Below are positions 52,654 to 60,313 of a DNA stretch of 64,000 nt, one piece after another. The translations under genes and the position numbers were made by a program. Numbering within the stretch: the first letter of the stretch is position 1; each line of letters begins with the position of its first letter. Below the pieces are notes generated by a model, which was not told where the DNA came from, ran no database searches, and worked only from the letters and a program-made list of their open reading frames with translations. Origin of the DNA: Terriglobales bacterium (GTDB taxonomy: Bacteria; Acidobacteriota; Terriglobia; Terriglobales; Acidobacteriaceae); the NCBI GenBank assembly GCA_025936825.1, contig JAICSO010000012.1, forward strand, positions 62,001 to 126,000. Direction: 5' to 3'.

Positions 52654-53256
52654 TCATTTTCTGGCCTTTTCAGCTCTATCAACTCTGAGGAGCTCACGTA
52701 ATTTCAGACGAGCCTTGTGCAGCTGCGACTTACTGTTGCCGATGGAGCAGCCGACCATTTCCGCAATTTCGTTGTGCTCGTAGCCCTCGACGTCGTGCAG
52801 TACAAAGATCGTACGATAACCCGGAGGTAGTTCGTCAACCGCTCTTTGCAGCCGTAACCGATCAATCGAACCTGCCAGCCGCTCGTCAGGAGCCCCTGGC
52901 TCCTTCTTGATCGTCCCTTCCTCGTCGCCCTCAAGCGTATCGTCGATAGGAACGATGGGCAGGTTCTTCTTCCGCAGCTGCATCAGGACGACGTTCACCG
53001 ACATCCGATGCAACCACGTGGAAAAGGCCGACTCGCCGCGAAACGTTCCAATCTTTCGGAATAGCTGGAGGAAAGCTTCCTGCGTGAGGTCTTCTGCGGA
53101 CGCCGTGTTTTGCGTCATCCGCAGGCAGAGCGAGTAAACACGCCGTTTGTGCAGGTCGTAGAGGACTTTGAATGCCGCTGCGTCGCCCTGCTTGGCCCGC
53201 TCGATGGCCTCAGCTTCAGTTAACTTTTCGCCTTGTTGTTTTCGCGCGTCGGTCAA
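52654..53256 (-). CDS. ECF-type RNA polymerase sigma factor
   Basis: 200 residues from TTG after AAAAGGCAAC. Region 2 is [60 protein letters not shown]; region 4 is [48 protein letters not shown]. RpoE/SigW-like. With the anti-sigma and DUF4097 genes it forms an envelope-stress-type unit. A possible autoregulated promoter lies about 80 bases upstream. Confidence 0.93.
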   Translation of the reverse strand: MTDARKQQGEKLTEAEAIERAKQGDAAAFKVLYDLHKRRVYSLCLRMTQNTASAEDLTQEAFLQLFRKIGTFRGESAFSTWLHRMSVNVVLMQLRKKNLPIVPIDDTLEGDEEGTIKKEPGAPDERLAGSIDRLRLQRAVDELPPGYRTIFVLHDVEGYEHNEIAEMVGCSIGNSKSQLHKARLKLRELLRVDRAEKARK

Positions 53257-53304
53257 GTTGCCTTTTCCGGCCGCAATCGGTGTGATGCGGCGTAAACACC
53301 TTTT

Positions 53305-53336
53305 CGTTGTACTGCTTGCAAGGACTGGAAGGGTTC
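53305..53336 (-). promoter_or_regulatory. Weak ECF-type promoter candidate upstream of the sigma gene
   Basis: On the minus strand TGAACCC is followed about 18 bases later by GTACAACG. This has the GAAC core of many ECF -35 boxes, but the -10 region is not a known consensus. Autoregulation is an inference. Confidence 0.25.
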
Positions 53337-53519
53337 AGAAGTTACCCTGGTTTGCTTCCAAAAAACGTAAGAACCTGCTGATTTCTGTATCCTCGGTCGA
53401 AGCCTAATGGGTACGGCGGTTGGCGTCAATGGCCGGACAGTGCTCTCAGTCCCGCCACCAGCCCTAAGTGTTTGATGTCACGACGACTGCTGGAGTTCCA
53501 CACTTCCAAGCCCACCAGC

Positions 53520-55010
53520 TCACGACACTCCCGCCATCAGCTTCTTGGTCGGCCGGATCAGCAGCGCCAGCAGGATCGCTGCAATAAATGGAATCACTGC
53601 GCTGATGCCAAACAGCTTCGGCAGCGGCATCGAGCTGAAATAGGACCCCGCCTTCCCCGCCAGCCATTCGCCAATGCTGGTCGACAGGAACCAGATTCCC
53701 ATCGCAAACCCGGCCGCGCGCGCCGGCGCCAGCTTAGTGAAGGCGCTCAGCCCTACCGGGCTCAGGCACATCTCGCCCACGACCCCGAGGAAGTAGCAGG
53801 TGTTCAACCAATTCGGCGACACTCCCATCCGATGCGACGGCGGCACCAGGATCAGAAAGCTCAAGCCTATAAATACCAGCGCGACCGAAAACTTCGCCGG
53901 GCTCGACGGCTCCCGCTTGCCCAGCTTGATCCACAGCCACGCAAAGAACGGTGCCAGGATCAGCACAAACAGCGGCTGCACCCACTGAAACCACCCGGCC
54001 GGGAACTCATAGCCAAACACGTGCCGGTTGGTATTGATATCCGCAAACAGATTCAACGACGACCCCGCCTGCTCGTACGCCCCCCAAAAGATCGCGGAGC
54101 CGATCGCCAGCACCAACATCGCGCCCGCGCGCTTCCTCTCGATCGCCGACCAGCCTTTACCGAAAATCATCCACCCAAAAACGGCGATGAAAATCACCGC
54201 CAAGGCGACTCCCAGTCCGTTCGAGATCGACTCCGCAGTTGGCTGAATCCAGCCCTTCGAGCTCGCAAAGATCATCGCCGCCACGCCTACCGCCACCAGC
54301 AACGCAATCCCTCCCGCAATGCGCTTCTGCCGCCGATCTTTTGCCGGATCGTCCAGCGGAGTCACGTGCAGCCCCGCCTCGCCCAGGTATTTGCCGGTCA
54401 CCAGGTATTGCACGATGCCAAGAATCATCCCGACGCCCGAAGTGGCAAACGCCAGGTGCCAGTTCACTTTCTCTCCGACCCAGCTCACCAGCAGCGGCGA
54501 AAACGCGCCAATATTGATCCCGATGTAGAAAATGGAGAATCCCGAATCGCGCCGCCGATCTCCCTGCGGATAGAGCTGTCCCACCATGGTGCTGACGTTG
54601 GGTTTCAGCAGGCCGGTGCCGAACATCAGCAAGCCCAGCCCGGCGAAGTACAGCGGTATTCCTGGACTGGCGAGGCAGAAGTCACCGCAGGCAATCAGGA
54701 TCCCGCCAATCAGCACCGCCTTGCGCTGGCCGACAATGCGGTCGGCAAACCATCCGCCGGGCAGGGACATTAAATAAACTGCCGCGGTATAAAACGCATA
54801 GATGTTGCCTGCCTTGGCGTCGGTCATGCCCAGCGCCCCGGTCGCCACCGCGTGCGTCATGTAGAGCATGAGCAGCGCGCGCGTTCCGTAAAAGCTGTAG
54901 CGCTCCCACATCTCGGTGAAGAAGAGCGTGGCCAGCCCGCGCGGATGCCCGAAAAACCGCGTGTCGTATTGTGCGATGGAGTTGGTGGTGGTGGTTGCGC
55001 CGTCTGCCAT
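53520..55010 (-). CDS. Proton-dependent oligopeptide transporter (POT/PTR family)
   Basis: 496 residues with about fourteen membrane segments. TLFFTEMWERYSFYGTRALLMLYM holds the ExxERxxYYG-type proton-coupling motif; GLLKPNVSTMVGQLYPQGDRRRDSGFSIFYIGINIGAFSPLL is the PTR2 signature. It takes up di- and tripeptides. The 433-codon ORF on the opposite strand is a shadow. Confidence 0.93.
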   Translation of the reverse strand: MADGATTTTNSIAQYDTRFFGHPRGLATLFFTEMWERYSFYGTRALLMLYMTHAVATGALGMTDAKAGNIYAFYTAAVYLMSLPGGWFADRIVGQRKAVLIGGILIACGDFCLASPGIPLYFAGLGLLMFGTGLLKPNVSTMVGQLYPQGDRRRDSGFSIFYIGINIGAFSPLLVSWVGEKVNWHLAFATSGVGMILGIVQYLVTGKYLGEAGLHVTPLDDPAKDRRQKRIAGGIALLVAVGVAAMIFASSKGWIQPTAESISNGLGVALAVIFIAVFGWMIFGKGWSAIERKRAGAMLVLAIGSAIFWGAYEQAGSSLNLFADINTNRHVFGYEFPAGWFQWVQPLFVLILAPFFAWLWIKLGKREPSSPAKFSVALVFIGLSFLILVPPSHRMGVSPNWLNTCYFLGVVGEMCLSPVGLSAFTKLAPARAAGFAMGIWFLSTSIGEWLAGKAGSYFSSMPLPKLFGISAVIPFIAAILLALLIRPTKKLMAGVS

Positions 55011-55100
55011 GGCGAGGAGTCCCCTTGGTGCCCCCGTGGAAGATAGCAGAAGGAGGGCCTTTTCGCACGTGGGGGATCAGCGTGCGGGAGTTCTCGGCTG

Positions 55101-55445
55101 CTAGTTGGGAGGCAGCGAGTACTTCTCCTCGCGTTTCTTGAACGCTTCTGAGCCTCCCTCTAGAACTTGGCACACGCGTTCGCGAATTCCCCAGCAAGCG
55201 GGGTTAGTCGAGGTGTTTTCGAGTGCTCCGCTCGTGTACACGATTCGTGGTTTCCGCGATCCGTCGAAGTCAGCCTCGATCACCTGTTCAGAGTCGGTGT
55301 TAACAACAAGGTTGGGATTGTGAGTGCCTCCGGACGAAAGTGTTCCCAGGCGAAACTCGATATTTGGAAGGATGAGGGCAATATTCTGCAGTTTCCCTAA
55401 CCTCCGCGCCTTTTTCTTTTTCCACGCAATCTTCCCATCATTCAT
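55101..55445 (-). CDS. Hypothetical protein, uncertain
   Basis: About 114 residues from an ATG that is divergent from the nuclease gene start. It begins MNDGKIAWKKKKARRLG and has LGTLSSGGTHNPNLVVNTDSEQVIEADFDGSRKP and a Cys pair in PACWGIRERVC. Charge and composition look protein-like but no family is recognised. Confidence 0.4.
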   Translation of the reverse strand: MNDGKIAWKKKKARRLGKLQNIALILPNIEFRLGTLSSGGTHNPNLVVNTDSEQVIEADFDGSRKPRIVYTSGALENTSTNPACWGIRERVCQVLEGGSEAFKKREEKYSLPPN

Positions 55446-55459
55446 AAGGGGCCGAACCC

Positions 55460-56077
55460 ATGGCAAAACACAGCCTTGATGTTTTTGAGCACTGCAAACT
55501 CCGAGGAGAACTCGCCGAGCTGGCTTTTATGTATCGCGCCACCAGCGAAGGCATCACCGTCGCCAAACCCTGGGGCGACAGCCACCACTACGACTGCCTC
55601 GTCCAGTACAAATCGCGTCTGCTGCGCGTCCAGGTCAAGTCCACCTTCCGCCCGCCCCAGGGCAAATACAAGCACACTTACAAGGTCATTGTTGCCAGGT
55701 ATGTACAAGGCAAATCCTTCTATTACACCTCCGACGAAGTGGACTTCATGGTCGCCTTCCTCGCGCCCTGCGACTGCTGGTACATCATCCCCATACAAGA
55801 TCTCCCCAGGCGCCGCGCCATCTGCCTCTATCCCAACGGCACCCGGATCCATGCCGGCGGATTCTACGAGCAGTACCGCGAAGCCTGGCACCTGCTCAAA
55901 GGCGAACAGCCCCCTACCGATATGTCGTCAACGATTGCCGAAATTTCGGCAGCGGCCAACCGGACGTCGGCATTTAGACATGATGAACTCCTGTCCCTCG
56001 TGGGTCAGGAACTGCAGCCAACGTGTGGCTTGCGGGAGGCTTCGCGAAACTCAATCCCGATTCTCAGCAGCGGGTAG
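55460..56077 (+). CDS. PD-(D/E)XK nuclease, group I intron endonuclease-like
   Basis: 205 residues. GELAELAFMYRATSEGITVAKPWGDSHHYDCLVQYKSRLLRVQVKST matches the PD-(D/E)XK core (Glu of the first helix, Asp in HYDCLV, Gln-x-Lys in VQVKST) of the family that contains I-Ssp6803I. FMVAFLAPCDCWYIIPIQDLP and the Tyr/Trp pair FYEQYREAWHLL follow. In acidobacterial genomes such genes often stand alone; no intron is seen here. A set of palindromic repeats follows immediately. Confidence 0.78.
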   Translation: MAKHSLDVFEHCKLRGELAELAFMYRATSEGITVAKPWGDSHHYDCLVQYKSRLLRVQVKSTFRPPQGKYKHTYKVIVARYVQGKSFYYTSDEVDFMVAFLAPCDCWYIIPIQDLPRRRAICLYPNGTRIHAGGFYEQYREAWHLLKGEQPPTDMSSTIAEISAAANRTSAFRHDELLSLVGQELQPTCGLREASRNSIPILSSG

Positions 56078-56733
56078 TGCAGTTTGACTGAACTACAAGC
56101 ATTTCAATTGCGCGCACTACCAAGCAGCGGGATTATTTCGGATGCGATGTTGACTTCAGGTGCCGAAGCGTTGAACAACTATCCGTCGACCGGGAAGGGC
56201 ACGAGTTCCACTCGTGCCGAAAAGGCCAACTAAACCGCAACGGCTTTAGCCGCTGAGGTCGAAAACACCGTCGATCGGGAAGGGCACGAGTTTCACTCGT
56301 GCCGATCAGAGCCCATAAACCCGACGGCTTTAGCCGCAGAGGGCCAGCGGCATCTTCGACGAGCCCACCTCAGGGGCTAAAGCCCCGATCAGATTCAATC
56401 TTTTTCGGCACGGCTGAAGCCGTGCCCTTACCGGTCGTACTCCCGGAAAGAATCACGAAGGGACACACGAACAAGAAACCCATTTTGGCAAAGGGTGGGA
56501 CTCCGCAATCATCATTCGTGCCGACACTCTCGCCACCATCCGTCACGGGAAGGGCACGAGTTTCACTCGTGCCAACCACGTGCGCATCGCCGAGCGGCTT
56601 TAGCCGCTGAGGGACAACGCGCTCACAAAAATCAAGCCCCGACCCCCGCAAAACCTTGACCATCGTTATGATCGGGACAGGTCACATTAGTTACCTTGCG
56701 CATTACTTTCTCAAGCCCCATACTTCGATTAAG
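56078..56733. repeat. Repeat-rich intergenic region with at least three family B copies
   Basis: About 650 bases without a credible gene. GGGAAGGGCACGAGTTyCACTCGTGCCGA occurs near 56195, 56277 and 56549; each is followed 25-50 bases later by CGGCTTTAGCCGC(T/A)GAGG. Between them, GGGGCTAAAGCCCC and TTCGGCACGGCTGAAGCCGTGCC (inverted orientation) lie near 56375-56430. All can form strong hairpins. ORFs in the track here (56299-56610, 56370-56663) only reflect the repeats. Confidence 0.8.
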
Positions 56734-57231
56734 ATGTTGGAAACTGAACAACTTGTGAGCATCGAGCCCCAGGACAGCAGCCCCGAAGCGATTTGTGCCA
56801 CCGTCGCCGCCGTTTTCAAGGTAAGGAAAACAGAAGTGGCCCTGCTGGAAGTGTCTGGCAACGTTCTGAAGTTCCTTTACCCGGCGGAACTCACCAAGGT
56901 GGGGGCGATCCCGCTCTCCAGTTCCGCGGTGGCTGCCCGGACAGCGCGCACCCGCAAGTCCGACCTGTTCAACACCTTTACCCGCGTCAAGCACTCCAGC
57001 GTATTTGAAGTCGTGAAACTGGGCGCCACCAGCGAAGACACTGAGGTCATTCAGAAGCTCATGACGGTGCCTATCCTGAATAGCGACAACCGGGTCATCG
57101 GGGTCATTCAGGTCTCGCGCAAAGCGTACTCGCCCGCGAACGTGGGCGCCGACTTCACCACAGAAGATCTTCGCAAGCTGGAAGCCGTGGCGGTCGACAT
57201 CGCTAAACTGCTGAAGAAAAGCGATCAGTAA
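56734..57231 (+). CDS. GAF-like domain protein
   Basis: About 165 residues from the ATG MLETEQLVSIEPQD. A GAF-type sensor fold is suggested by VFKVRKTEVALLEVSGNVLKFLYP, VMTVPILN-like KLMTVPILNSDNRVIGVIQVSRK and FTTEDLRKLEAVAVDIAKLL. No effector domain is attached. It may bind a small ligand and act with a partner. The 26-codon ORF-track extension upstream reads into the repeat region and is rejected. Confidence 0.7.
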   Translation: MLETEQLVSIEPQDSSPEAICATVAAVFKVRKTEVALLEVSGNVLKFLYPAELTKVGAIPLSSSAVAARTARTRKSDLFNTFTRVKHSSVFEVVKLGATSEDTEVIQKLMTVPILNSDNRVIGVIQVSRKAYSPANVGADFTTEDLRKLEAVAVDIAKLLKKSDQ

Positions 57232-57237
57232 GCCGAC

Positions 57238-57951
57238 CTATTTGCGCGCTCCGAATACTTCCTGCAGCAAGGCTGTGGTTCTCGCCGCCGGATTGCTGCG
57301 AATCTCTTTTTCCTGCTGACCCAGAACATAGAACAATCCGTCCAGCGTCTTGCCCAGGACGTAATCGTCCATGTCGAGCCCTCTCGATTTGAGGATTGGT
57401 CCGGCGAGCGAATTCTTGGCAAGCTGGTCATACTGCTTGATGACGCCGACTTTCAACATGCTGTCGTGCACGATCAGCTGATCGGAACTGGTGCGCCGGA
57501 AATATTCGGTGGCCGCGTTGTCACCGCCGGTGAGGATGCCACGCGCGTCGTTGATCGACATCTTGTAGAGCGCGTCGAGAAATATCTGCTTGGCAAGCGG
57601 CGTGGCCTGCTCGGCAGCGCGGTTCATTCCAACTTCCAGTTGGTCCAGCTGCGGGCCCATTCCCACCAGGCGCAAGCCGCGGCTGGCAGTGCGCAGCTTG
57701 TCAGGAAGGAGAATTTTGATGGCCTCATTCTTTAGGAAGCCGTCAGGCCGGCCGGTCGAAGCGACCGCTTTTCCGGTGCTGACTTTCAGCGCCTCCTTCA
57801 GTCCCGCTGTGATCTTGTCGTTGCTGAGCGAGGAGATGCTGGTGTTGCCTTTGGATTTGGTGATGCTGCGCCAGATCTGATCGAGCGGCGACTGCGCTGC
57901 GGCGGTGCTGACGAGAATTCCTAGTATAAGGAAGGTAGAAAGTCGATGCAT
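57238..57951 (-). CDS. DUF4197 exported protein
   Basis: 237 residues. Signal peptide (LSTFLILGILVSTAAAQS), then a helical domain with ITAGLKEALKVSTGKAVAS, GFLKNEAIKILLPDKLRTASRGLRLVG, MNRAAEQATPLAKQIFLDALYKMSINDARGILTGGDNAATEYFRRTS and VLGKTLDGLFYVLGQQEKEIRSNPAARTTALLQEVF, the DUF4197 pattern. Function unknown. It converges with the GAF gene. Confidence 0.9.
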   Translation of the reverse strand: MHRLSTFLILGILVSTAAAQSPLDQIWRSITKSKGNTSISSLSNDKITAGLKEALKVSTGKAVASTGRPDGFLKNEAIKILLPDKLRTASRGLRLVGMGPQLDQLEVGMNRAAEQATPLAKQIFLDALYKMSINDARGILTGGDNAATEYFRRTSSDQLIVHDSMLKVGVIKQYDQLAKNSLAGPILKSRGLDMDDYVLGKTLDGLFYVLGQQEKEIRSNPAARTTALLQEVFGARK

Positions 57952-58053
57952 TACATATCCCCTGCGCGTGAAAAGCGTGTGCCCAGAATTGTACTCGCCA
58001 GGATTTCGGACTCAGTGCAAATTTGAAGTGAGGAATTAGGAGAGGAAACTCGA

Positions 58054-58263
58054 TTAAGCGCGGCCTATTCGGCGGAGATTGCGGAGTGCGGCGTCCATTG
58101 CGCAATGATCGCCCAGCGCCGGGTTTCGGATGCTCTGCTCGATGCGGTTCAGAATCGCATTCTTAGCGATGGCGATCCGCTCAGGCAACTTCTTCCGATC
58201 GGTCTCGCGAATCGCGACTTCATAGAGCGATTTCCAGTCGGAACTCGAGTGGCTGGGCTGCAT
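58054..58263 (-). CDS. Small conserved-type hypothetical protein
   Basis: 69 residues, mostly helical: SDWKSLYEVAIRETDRKKLPERIAIAKNAILNRIEQ. This kind of short protein is common in acidobacteria, as far as I recall, with no known function. It has an ATG start and lies in a region of otherwise small genes. Confidence 0.65.
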   Translation of the reverse strand: MQPSHSSSDWKSLYEVAIRETDRKKLPERIAIAKNAILNRIEQSIRNPALGDHCAMDAALRNLRRIGRA

Positions 58264-58367
58264 TTGAAGAATCCGTTGAACGAATCGTTACATGTTGCGC
58301 TCTAGGCGGCAATTCCACGAAAGTTGTAAGGGTCAAGAATTTTAGACACGAAAGTACATGTGATTCT

Positions 58368-58399
58368 CGGTGAATAAGCAAAATCGGTGAATAAGCAAA
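58368..58399. repeat. 16-base tandem duplication at a start codon
   Basis: TCGGTGAATAAGCAAA occurs twice in a row. The second copy carries the GTG used by the following small gene; the same GTG in the first copy is out of frame and reaches a stop after seven codons. Confidence 0.8.
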
Positions 58400-58593
58400 A
58401 TAATCAGGACGCTCTCGATTCGGTGGGCCTATGCGCCTCCTGTGAGCACATGCGCCTCATCCAGTCGGACAGAGGGACGAAGTTCTACTTGTGCCGCCTG
58501 TCCGCCACGGATCCGAGCTTTCCGAAGTATCCGCGTCTCCCGGTGCTGCAATGCTCCGGCTACACCCGCGAGAGCGGTGTGCGTGGGTCCTGA
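58387..58593 (+). CDS. Small Cys-rich conserved protein
   Basis: 68 residues. GLCASCEHMRLIQSDRGTKFYLCRLSATDPSFPKYPRLPVLQCSGYT has four or more conserved-looking Cys (CxxC, then C and C), so a small zinc ribbon is likely. This CxxC-RGT-FYLC-FPKYPRLPV-C pattern is known to me from many uncharacterised bacterial proteins. The start is uncertain because of the tandem duplication. Confidence 0.72.
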   Translation: MNKQNNQDALDSVGLCASCEHMRLIQSDRGTKFYLCRLSATDPSFPKYPRLPVLQCSGYTRESGVRGS

Positions 58594-58612
58594 TCACCCG
58601 TGTCGTTTAGGT

Positions 58613-58682
58613 TGTTTCAGGAACGCGCTGGTACACAAGATTTGGGCTGTTTCAGGCACCTGCTGGTGCACAAGATCGGGGA
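58613..58682. repeat. Two 35-base tandem units
   Basis: TGTTTCAGGAACGCGCTGGTACACAAGAT... is repeated 35 bases later as TGTTTCAGGCACCTGCTGGTGCACAAGAT.... The remaining gap up to the next gene shows no other feature. Confidence 0.75.
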
Positions 58683-58830
58683 CAAGAGCGCGGGAAAAAA
58701 TATAGGGGAATTCCCGATTACTACTGGCATTCACTAAAGGAATCTTCACCTTACGCCCGCAACTCACGAAAATGTCAGCATTGCAAGCATTTCGGGGCAG
58801 TTCGGATGCCTCGAGGGGGTTGAACTCACA

Positions 58831-59271
58831 ATGAAAGTCCAACAGATTCTTACACTTGCGCTCTTGACGGCAGTAGCCCTGAGCCCAGCCGCACAAGCTA
58901 AAGAGAAGCATTACCAGTCCGGAAAGCTGCTGCGCATGGATTCAGCGCCTTGCGGGATGGACCAGAAGAACGGCAAGAGCCTCGCCGGCGAAATGCTCGG
59001 AACTGACTCCGCCCACATGAAGACCAAAGAACTCCTCTGCCCTGAGTATGTTTTGGAGACGGAGAAGGTTGTTTACCACATCCGTCCCAAGGACGATAAG
59101 CACCCCGCGCTGCTACCCATTGGCGAGAAGGCGCAGTTCCGTCTCGACAAGGACAAGATGGTGTTGCGCGTTGAAGACATGGACGACAAGGACCGCGATT
59201 ACATCGTCGTGTCCATGACGCCGAATACGTCCTCTGATCGCGACGACTTGAGCCTGGTTAATAGTCGGTAA
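58831..59271 (+). CDS. Exported hypothetical protein
   Basis: 146 residues. Signal peptide (ILTLALLTAVALSPAAQA), then a charged, beta-rich domain with two Cys (APCGMDQKNG, ELLCPEYVLETEKVVYHIRPKDD) and AQFRLDKDKMVLRVEDMDDKDRDYIVVSM. No family recognised. A clear Rho-independent terminator follows. Confidence 0.7.
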   Translation: MKVQQILTLALLTAVALSPAAQAKEKHYQSGKLLRMDSAPCGMDQKNGKSLAGEMLGTDSAHMKTKELLCPEYVLETEKVVYHIRPKDDKHPALLPIGEKAQFRLDKDKMVLRVEDMDDKDRDYIVVSMTPNTSSDRDDLSLVNSR

Positions 59272-59292
59272 ATTGCTAGTTGGTTGTCCGAG

Positions 59293-59330
59293 GCGCAGAG
59301 CGAATTGCCAGGCTCTGCGCTTTGTTCTTT
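59293..59330 (+). terminator. Rho-independent terminator after the exported hypothetical
   Basis: GCGCAGAGC-gaattgccag-GCTCTGCGC forms a 9-bp perfect stem and is followed by TTTGTTCTTT. Confidence 0.8.
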
Positions 59331-59513
59331 CATCCCTTCTAATGCATTCCCCTCAGCCAATACATTGAAAAACCTAAGGGTTAACAGCCGTGCAGGTGTA
59401 CCCAACCAGCGCCGAAAGCGTCGCATCCAACTTTTCGCCTGCTCCCTGACGGGTGCTGCTTCCAGGGTTTGCGCAGGTGGCATCACATTCTGAGGAGGAA
59501 GGAAGAGGTACCC

Positions 59514-60116
59514 ATGAAACGCACATTTTGGTTCGCGATCTTGAGCGTTTTGCTAGCCGCGCCGTCGTGGCTGGCCGCGCAGGAAAGCCACGGAGATTAT
59601 GATCACGGGAGCGTCGGAATCTTTGCGGATTACTTCCGCTTTGCTCCGACCTCGAATTCGCACACGAATTTTATTGGTTTCGGCGCGCGCGCCGGTTTCA
59701 ACGCCAATCGTTTCGTCGCAATCGAAGGGGAAATGAACTACGACTTCGAGCGCAACTTCACGAATTTCACGAATAACGGCGGCAGCACGTCATTCACAAC
59801 GACCCGGCTGCGTCCGCTGACCGGCTTGTTTGGCCCGAAATTCCAGACCCCGGGTCCGTTCAAGTTCTTTGTGACCGGCAAGGTCGGATTCGTGAACTTC
59901 ACAGAAAGCAACTCCGCGGTGACTCCAGGCAACGTCGGCAATGCGATTTCCAGCGTTGGCGGCCCTGGTACGCACTTTGCGGTATATCCGGGAGCAGGAC
60001 TCGAAGGCTTTTGGGGGCCGTTCGGCTTGCGAGCTGAAGTGGGCGACTCCATTTACTTCGCCAATGGATCACACAACAACCTGCGGATAACGTTTGGGCC
60101 GCAGTTACGGTTCTAG
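59514..60116 (+). CDS. Outer-membrane beta-barrel protein
   Basis: 200 residues from the ATG after GAGGAGGAAGGAAGAGG. Signal peptide (FAILSVLLAAPSWLAAQ), then alternating beta strands with aromatic girdles (VGIFADYFRF, NFIGFGARAGFNAN, FVAIEGEMNYDFERNFTN, FKFFVTGKVGFVNF, FGLRAEVGDSIYF) and the terminal Phe typical of outer-membrane barrels (ITFGPQLRF). OmpA/OmpW-like size. No substrate is suggested. Confidence 0.87.
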   Translation: MKRTFWFAILSVLLAAPSWLAAQESHGDYDHGSVGIFADYFRFAPTSNSHTNFIGFGARAGFNANRFVAIEGEMNYDFERNFTNFTNNGGSTSFTTTRLRPLTGLFGPKFQTPGPFKFFVTGKVGFVNFTESNSAVTPGNVGNAISSVGGPGTHFAVYPGAGLEGFWGPFGLRAEVGDSIYFANGSHNNLRITFGPQLRF

Positions 60117-60137
60117 CGTAACTCTTGAACCCTGAGA

Positions 60138-60175
60138 GTCGGCAACAGGCCAGCCCTGTTGCCGGCTTTTCGTTT
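60138..60175 (+). terminator. Rho-independent terminator after the beta-barrel gene
   Basis: GTCGGCAACAGG-ccagc-CCTGTTGCCGGC is a 12-bp stem with one G-T pair, followed by TTTTCGTTT. Confidence 0.85.
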
Positions 60176-60313
60176 GTGTCCGGCTTTTGAACCAAAATTG
60201 ATTCTGGCCCGCTGTTTGCTAGCGCCTCCCCCCTCAACACTACTCTTTCAGGCAACCCCAAAGCAGAACTGTTCCTCTTTAATGAGTCTCGATTTCACGA
60301 GCTCTCGACGGCC

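Noticed and set aside
53472-54773. 433-codon plus-strand ORF opposite the POT transporter
   Set aside because: Very basic, Arg/His/Pro-rich translation typical of an antisense frame of a membrane protein.
56299-56610. 103-codon ORF in the repeat region
   Set aside because: Built from the palindromic repeats; repeated RARVSLVP/GFSR words come from hairpin arms.
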